Part shown: positions 58,979 through 64,000 of the stretch, in pieces
How positions within the stretch are numbered: position 1 is the stretch's first letter
How the letters are laid out: every line of letters begins with the position of its first letter
Assembly (NCBI GenBank): GCA_033977485.1
Contig: CM066988.1
Coordinates: 55,117,649 to 55,181,648 of the forward strand
DNA: 64,000 bases
Reading direction: 5' to 3'
DNA from: Hydrangea macrophylla
Taxonomy: Eukaryota > Streptophyta > Magnoliopsida > Cornales > Hydrangeaceae
Program-made: the position numbers and the translations under genes
The notes under the pieces: generated by a model
Told to the model about the DNA's origin: nothing
Databases searched by the model: none
The model's input: only the letters and a program-made list of their open reading frames with translations

Positions 58979-59565
58979 CTTGAATTTTTCTTTTGATCGT
59001 TGGATTTAGTTGATCCAACGATTGAGAATGGATATAGGGCAATAGGGGTAAAGATCCAAAGTTGAGGAAATAGGCAACTCTGGACCTTTAAATTGGTTTT
59101 TTTTGGACTATATACTATTGTCCAATATAAGATTAGATTAGACTAGATTGACACACAAATAAAATAATAGGGCCAAATATGTCAAAATTGAAAAAGTAAA
59201 GACTAAAGTGTCAAACTACAAGGATGAAAAGTACAATTTTATCCTAATATGTATGTGTATATATATAATATTTTTTTTATTTTTTATTTTTTTTAAACTT
59301 TTCAACTAAATTTCTCTAGTAAAGGTTTATTTTCTATATTTTTTTTGATTAAATAAAGATTTATATATTATTTTTTTTTTCTTTAAAAAAAAACTAAATA
59401 AATTATTGCACTGTCACCATTTTAATTAGTGCACCAAAGTGTACCTAACTAAAAGACCACATCCTCATCGGTCTCATCGAAACATCAGTTTATTTGGCCC
59501 CCTTTCCCAGCTTCCCCCCCACCCCAACCGCATCTCACATTCCTCACTCCTCTGCTACATTTCAC

Positions 59566-59636
<71 letters not shown>

Positions 59637-59648
59637 GCAATCACCACC
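58979..59648 (+). promoter_or_regulatory. KASI upstream region and 5' leader
   Basis: Only 670 bp separate the Tekay duplication from the KASI start codon. The stretch has a 10-bp inverted repeat (ATCGTTGGAT at 58,996-59,005 and ATCCAACGAT at 59,013-59,022, 7-nt loop), a TATATATATAATA candidate TATA box at 59,258-59,270, and long T/A runs. No gene is in it. If that TATA box is used, the leader would be about 350 nt and contain the CA/CT repeat. The true start site is not known. Confidence 0.4.
59570..59635. repeat. Compound (CA)n(CT)n microsatellite in the KASI leader
   Basis: About 16 CA units followed by about 15 CT units end 14 bp before the KASI ATG. CT-rich tracts are common in plant 5' untranslated regions; length here is likely variable among individuals. 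Confidence 0.9.
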
Positions 59649-61913
59649 ATGCAAGCCCTTCACTCTCCCTCTCCTCGAGCTTCCCCTCTCGACCCACTTC
59701 GCAAACACTCCCCACAACCCCAAATCCCGACCACCTCCACCAATGCCAGACCACGCGCCACCACAACCCGAAGACTATCTCTCATCTCCGCCTCATCGGC
59801 CGCCCCGAAGAGAGAGAAGGATCCCAAGAAGCGGGTGGTGATCACGGGTATGGGCCTCGTCTCCGTCTTCGGCAACGACGTCGAAGCCTACTACGAGAAG
59901 CTGCTCTCCGGCGAGAGCGGTATCGGACTCATCGACCGGTTCGACGCGTCGAAATTTCCGACCCGATTCGGGGGCCAGATCCGAGGGTTCAACTCGCAAG
60001 GGTACATTGATGGGAAGAACGATAGGCGTCTCGATGATTGCCTTCGTTATTGCATTGTTGCTGGTAAGAAAGCGCTCGAGAGCGCTGATCTCGGCGGCGA
60101 TAGGCTCGGAACGGTATGTCATATGTAAATTTCGCTTCAAATTTTACTCTCTTTTTTTTATTATTATTTTTTGTTTTGGGTGTGGTTTCAATTTTAGTGG
60201 TATTGCATTAATTTTTTTGAATTTTATTGTTGTGGGTTCATAGGCATTTCTAGGAATTGATGGGTTTGTGGATCCACATTTTGCTTTGTATAATAGATCC
60301 AAAGGGTGTTCCTTCACTAATTTGTGGTGAAAATGAAAATGCATGACCATATCACATGCAATGACCAAATGATTCAGATTTCAAATTTGTTCCTTCACAT
60401 ATATGGATGTGTGTGTGTGTGTGTGTGTTTTTTTTTTTAATTTTTTTTGTAAGTTAATGGAAGTTTGGAGATGCTCATGTGTGTCACGTGTAGATCATAA
60501 GATATTTGGTGAGGAGGCTTTTGAATGATACTTTTAACCTTAAAATATTATTGTTAATGGGTTTTAAGTGTGTTTGGCCCAGTTTGGGATTATATAAAAT
60601 AGATATGTGAGGTGTATGCTAAAGCCAGAGAAAGAATATTTGGGATAATCCCAAATGGTATAACTGAAAATTTTCACTTCTAATGGTGACATGCTAATGT
60701 TGAATTGCTTGCTTTTTTTGGGTTTCAATTTTGGTGTTTTTGCATTCTTATTTCCAAGTTTGTTGATTATGCTGTGGTGGGTTATAGTAATCTCTTGGAT
60801 TTGATGGGTTTTTGAATTCATATTTAGATCTGAGCGATAGACCTAAAGAATATTACTTCTTCTATTTTGGTGAAACTGAACATGCAGGATCACATTAAAT
60901 GATTTCCGTGGATTTAATTTTGGTGCATTATAGAACATTGTAAAAATAACATGCAATGACGAAATAATTCAAATTTGAAATTCTTCCGTTCTCATATCTG
61001 GATTTGCGTGTTCAAACTTATGGAAGTACTACTTCTAAGATGCTCATTGTGCCATGTGTACATCATTATATATTTGGTGACAAGGTTTTTGAATGAATAC
61101 TTTTTTCCTATTAAAAATTAATTACTGAGATGGGCATTCGGAAATCGCACCCATACTTTGAACCTTAGGATTGGTTTGGGAATGCATAAAATAGGATCAG
61201 GTTCAATCATATTCTCATCTTCTAACTAGTTTTTATGAAAAACTATATTGTGTTGGTTTGTCAAAGAATCTGTTTAGAGGGAGTTATTTTAGAACATATA
61301 GCTACATTATATATTCTTTAAATCAACGTGGCTACATTTAAACCAGGAAATCTGCGTCATTATTTGAAGGGGATTGAATGGTATGAGTGGAGATATGCAG
61401 TATTTTTACAAATTGCATTCTTGAACTGTATAATATGTTTGAAACTGTACTGAATTGTTTGCTTTTTTACATTCTTTACAGATTGATAAAGAGCGAGCTG
61501 GTGTTCTTGTTGGAACAGGGATGGGTGGTCTAACAGTGTTCTCTGATGGTGTTCAGGCTCTCATAGAGAGAGGTTACAGGAAAATCACCCCATTTTTCAT
61601 ACCTTACGCCATTACAAACATGGGGTCCGCCTTGCTTGCAATCGAACTCGGTTTTATGGGACCCAACTACTCAATTTCAACTGCTTGTGCTACCTCGAAT
61701 TATTGCTTCTACGCTGCTGCCAATCACATCCGCCGAGGTGAGGCTGATATGATGATTGCCGGTGGAACGGAAGCTGCCATTATTCCTATTGGGCTCGGAG
61801 GGTTTGTTGCCTGTAGAGCTTTGTCTCAGAGAAATGATGATCCTAAAACTGCTTCTAGGCCATGGGACAAAGATCGAGATGGCTTTGTTATGGGTGAAGG
61901 TGCTGGAGTATTG
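59649..61913 (+). CDS. KASI: 3-ketoacyl-ACP synthase I, plastidial (exons 1-2, partial)
   Basis: Exon 1 is 59,649-60,113 and exon 2 is 61,482-61,913, joined by a phase-0 GT-AG intron; 299 residues are visible of an expected 470 or so. The enzyme condenses malonyl-ACP with acyl-ACP up to about C16 in plastid fatty-acid synthesis. Residues 1-50 are rich in Ser, Pro, Thr and Arg, a plastid transit peptide. The mature part starts near KREKDPKKRVVITGMGLVSV. The catalytic Cys is residue 224 in SISTACATSNY. The two catalytic His residues belong to later exons outside the window. High match to plant KASI (GQIRGFNSQGYIDGKNDRRL, AAANHIRRGEADMMIAGGTE) separates it from KASII. The ATG was chosen because the in-frame extension upstream is microsatellite. 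Exon 2 ends ...GAGVL before GTAAGT. Confidence 0.95.
60114..61481 (+). other. KASI intron 1
   Basis: 1,368 bp from GTATGT to TTTACAG, T-rich as usual for plant introns. Most of it is a diverged tandem duplication (see separate repeat entry). A TG microsatellite lies near 60,410-60,427. No other gene inside. Confidence 0.92.
60175..61285. repeat. Diverged tandem duplication filling KASI intron 1
   Basis: Copy 1 (about 60,175-60,715) and copy 2 (about 60,716-61,285) share, in order, TTTCAATTTTRGTG, TTGATGGGTTTKTG, CATGCAATGAC, AGATGCTCAT, ATATTTGGTGA and GTTTGGGAWT-ATAAAATAG blocks. The level of mismatch indicates an old duplication of about 550 bp. Confidence 0.6.
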
Positions 61914-62060
61914 GTAAGTTTTGTCCTAGTCATGTACTAGAATGTAGAGCTGATTGTTATATTTGTTGGTTGGTTTTGTTTTGATTGGGCAGTTTACTTT
62001 CTAGTTTTTATATTTGTCTGGAAAAAAAATGAATGTATTGCTGAGTCGCTGACTATTAGG

Positions 62061-62512
62061 GCCAGTTTCGGAATGCTTAAAATAGGATCTGGTTGGTTAT
62101 AATCTCACATTCCATTTGGTTTTCATGAGAACCAAGGCCAAGTTGGGTTGATAGTGAAATTCAGTTTAACAGAGATATCAGGGCTTGTTTAAGAGTGCTT
62201 AAAATAGGATCTGGTTTAGTCCGAGTCTCACTTTCTATCTGGTTCTTATGAGAACCAAGGTTGTATTGGTTTGACAAAGAAATGGCTTGAAAAGATATGT
62301 TAACTAGGCACACAACGTTCACACACACTTGAATTTACAGAATCAGTTCATTTATAAACTACAAAAATTGGTTTTTTTACCTTCCTAAATGGGCCGTTAG
62401 GGTAATTCGTAAATTGGATCCAGTTCACATTTGCTATATGGTTCTTATAAATTTTGATAATGAAGGCTATGTTGGTTTGATAAAGAACCAGTTTTTAGAA
62501 GAGATATTAGTC
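62061..62512. repeat. Three diverged copies of a 120-bp unit in KASI intron 2
   Basis: Copies at about 62,061-62,170, 62,171-62,300 and 62,390-62,512 share CTTAAAATAGGATCTGGTT, GGTTYTTATGAGAACCAAGG and TTGGTTTGAYAAAGAA-type blocks. A fourth related copy is at about 61,165-61,285 in intron 1. Confidence 0.6.
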
Positions 62513-62928
62513 GGGACACAGTCCTGTGCATGTTTTAAAAGGCATTTTGAGGCGTGTCTCAAGGCTCACCTTAAGACGAGGCTAGGCCAAATTTTCTCAA
62601 GGCTCTAGATTTTTAAGTTGGAGTCTTCAAAGGCATTAGCTTTTCCATGAGGTGTCAAAAAAAGCCCCAAAGGCTCACCTTTTAAGCCTTATGCATTGTG
62701 GCGTGTGCCTCTTGGGGTTTTTCCAGAATTACTTTCCCTTGTTTTTAATGTTATTTATTTATTTTTTTTCTTCTTATTTTTAGAATTATGGTTGGGAATT
62801 AATTTTATATGTTTGTTTGGTTCCTTTGTTATTTGATATGTGAATTTACCTTGGAGTTGGTTTGTAGGACACATTTTTTCTTTGTTTATGGTGTTAATTT
62901 TTTTTTCCTTATATAATGCAAATAAATT

Positions 62929-63237
62929 TGCAGTAACAAGGGAAAATTTAGAGAAATAAAGGAGAACTAGGGTTTTGGGAAACAATCACCATTAAAGAGC
63001 TTCAAAGCTCACTTGGTTTACAAACCAATATCAATAGAAAATATCCCAAAACTAATTTACCCTAACCCTAGCCTACTATTTATAGCCTATTTAACCCTTA
63101 CTAATTTTACATGCTTGTGACCGACACTAAATGACAACCAATACAATTAAGATAAAAGACACTATTAGTAAAGCCAAAAATACAACAAATAAAAGTATTA
63201 CTAATAAGAATATATAGTATTACAAATTACTACATCA
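62929..63237 (-). repeat. 3' LTR of the intronic retroelement
   Basis: In element sense it starts TGATGTAG at 63,237 and ends TACTGCA at 62,929. It holds a TATA-like CTATAAATAG at 63,079-63,088. Edges rest on TG/CA and the adjacent purine tract, since the partner LTR is not in the window. Confidence 0.55.
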
Positions 63238-64000
63238 GACTTTCCCTCTAAAGAAAACTTGTCCTCAAGTTTAAAAACCAACTTCCTCATTTGCATTTCG
63301 GCAGCAGTTTTTCTCTTGAGATTAACTTTTGAGAACATCATGATTACCACTCTATGTCCAATTGTATCTTCAACACTTGAGATCGGAAACAAGATGTAGC
63401 TCTCGTCTTCAAAGGCCCAATTCTCTTTGTGGTCCATAAAATTTTCCATAGATTCATCATCGTCAAATCCTTCATCAACCCCACCATTACACCACGCAAA
63501 TTCCCAATCATCATCCCAAGTAGGCACCTCGAAGTCATTGCATTCAACAAGCTCTTCAACATAAACTCCCAAATTCACCTTCTCCCCATCATCAATAGAA
63601 GGAAGAACTTTGAGAGAATCAATGAATTTGTCTTCTAGGCCTTCATTTTCATATCCACATTCCTCTTCATTAGTCATTGAAGCAACTTCAATCTTCTTTG
63701 GAGACCAAATAAGTTCAATAAGGTCCATTTCCTTATCCTCAAACTCAATATCATAGCAATTATCAAATAGGGTAATACTTGGGGCACAACCTTCATACAA
63801 CTTTCATACAACCTCCCCAAAAGATGTGTCTATCTCTTTCCTGTGTCACTGTGGGGTCCAATGACATCACAGGAGAGAGATAGATACATCTTTTGGGGAG
63901 GTTGTATGAAAGTTGTATGAAGGTTGTGTCCCAAATATTACTCTATCAAATAGTGGCTCATTTTCCATTTTCTTCTCATCTACTTCGTCTAGGTTTTCTT
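63201..64000 (-). pseudogene. Acidic ORF of the intronic retroelement, split by a MITE
   Basis: The minus-strand frame shows acidic stretches (FEVPTWDDDWEFAW, GFDDDESMENFMDH) and ends with a basic to mixed tail (RKLVFKLEDKFSLEGKSD). I recognise no enzymatic motif. A 174-bp MITE at 63,770-63,943 interrupts it; reading across the empty site keeps the frame. The start is outside the window. It overlaps the LTR start at its 3' end. It lies antisense in KASI intron 2 and is not a KASI exon. Confidence 0.5.
63770..63943. mobile_element. Mutator-type MITE with near-full-length inverted repeats
   Basis: Two arms of about 70 bp (starting GGGTAATACTTGGG on the left and GAGTAATATTTGGG in complement on the right) face each other around a short centre, with few mismatches. 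Flanks are an exact 9-bp duplication TATCAAATA (63,761-63,769 and 63,944-63,952). The 9-bp duplication points to Mutator-like transposase. No coding capacity; RNA from it would form a long hairpin. Confidence 0.85.

Larger units (their letters stand above)
61914..64000 (+). other. KASI intron 2, at least 2.09 kb
   Basis: It begins GTAAGTTTTG. No sequence matching the expected next KASI exon (the part following GEGAGVLV) can be read before the window ends. It contains three diverged copies of a 120-bp repeat (62,061-62,512), a degenerate AGGC-rich patch (62,535-62,720), and an antisense LTR element with a MITE inside it. Confidence 0.75.
62929..64000 (-). mobile_element. LTR retroelement inside KASI intron 2 (3' part)
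   Basis: On the minus strand, a coding-like frame (64,000 to about 63,201) is followed by a purine tract (TTTAGAGGGAAAGTC, about 63,252-63,238) and a 309-bp LTR. The body continues beyond the right edge. The KEDKF-type acidic protein and PPT layout are common in plant non-autonomous LTR elements, but the lineage is not certain. Confidence 0.55.

Noticed and set aside
59439..59648. Longer KASI N-terminus from an upstream in-frame ATG
   Set aside because: The extension is encoded by the CA/CT microsatellite; the ATG at 59,649 begins a normal transit peptide.
62535..62720. Distinct gene or RNA in the AGGC-rich patch of KASI intron 2
   Set aside because: It is degenerate repeat-like sequence with no open frame, splice logic or recognisable fold.
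63201..63800. Next KASI exon or an independent host gene
   Set aside because: It is antisense to KASI, has no KAS motif, and is followed by a purine tract and an LTR, so it belongs to a retroelement.

Overview
The window is nuclear DNA of a flowering plant, almost certainly a eudicot. Two things show this: a plastid-type 3-ketoacyl-ACP synthase I (KASI) gene with GT-AG introns and a transit peptide, and the plant-specific LTR-retrotransposon lineages around it (Athila, Tat/Ogre-like, Tekay, Ty1/copia). The species cannot be named from this sequence. About 95% of the window is transposable-element DNA. Lineage names rest on domain motifs, primer-binding sites (PBS) and LTR termini read by eye.

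Region 1 (1-25,059) is one nested stack. The base is an old minus-strand Athila-lineage element that keeps only gag and protease: pieces at 3168-5307, 20,271-21,194 and 23,309-25,059. Three elements landed in it. A Ty1/copia element lies at the left edge; only its RT-RNase H end and 3' LTR are in view. A 15-kb minus-strand Tat/Ogre-like element lies at 5308-20,270, with 3.25-kb LTRs, a tRNA-Arg PBS, a decayed gag, no pol, and about 4 kb of short tandem arrays. A solo Tekay-type LTR lies at 21,195-23,308 with a perfect 5-bp target-site duplication.

Region 2 (25,060-34,901) is older debris: a minus-strand copia-type LTR fragment with a tRNA-Met PBS, a plus-strand Tat-lineage integrase remnant with an antisense ORF remnant and a candidate TATA promoter, two MITEs, a LINE 3' end and a Helitron-like 3' terminus.

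Region 3 (34,902-49,521) is a nearly intact plus-strand Athila element. Its LTRs differ at about 24 positions by hand count. It has a tRNA-Asp PBS and a 1,854-codon gag-pol frame broken by a single amber codon near the start. Downstream are a predicted two-exon acidic ORF and a 458-residue ORF with a basic tract and a coiled coil. A consensus splice donor lies between PBS and gag, and acceptor-like sites precede both downstream ORFs, so the layout fits spliced subgenomic RNAs.

Region 4 (50,217-58,973) is a complete minus-strand Tekay chromovirus with a perfect GTGTA target duplication. Its polyprotein is disabled by four in-frame stops, each one transition away from a sense codon.

Region 5 (58,979-64,000) holds the only clear host gene, the first two coding exons of KASI. 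Its start codon lies only 675 bp from the Tekay element, just after a CA/CT microsatellite. Intron 1 is largely a diverged tandem duplication. Intron 2 is at least 2.1 kb and carries a minus-strand LTR element that is itself split by a 174-bp Mutator-type MITE. The remaining KASI exons are not in the window.
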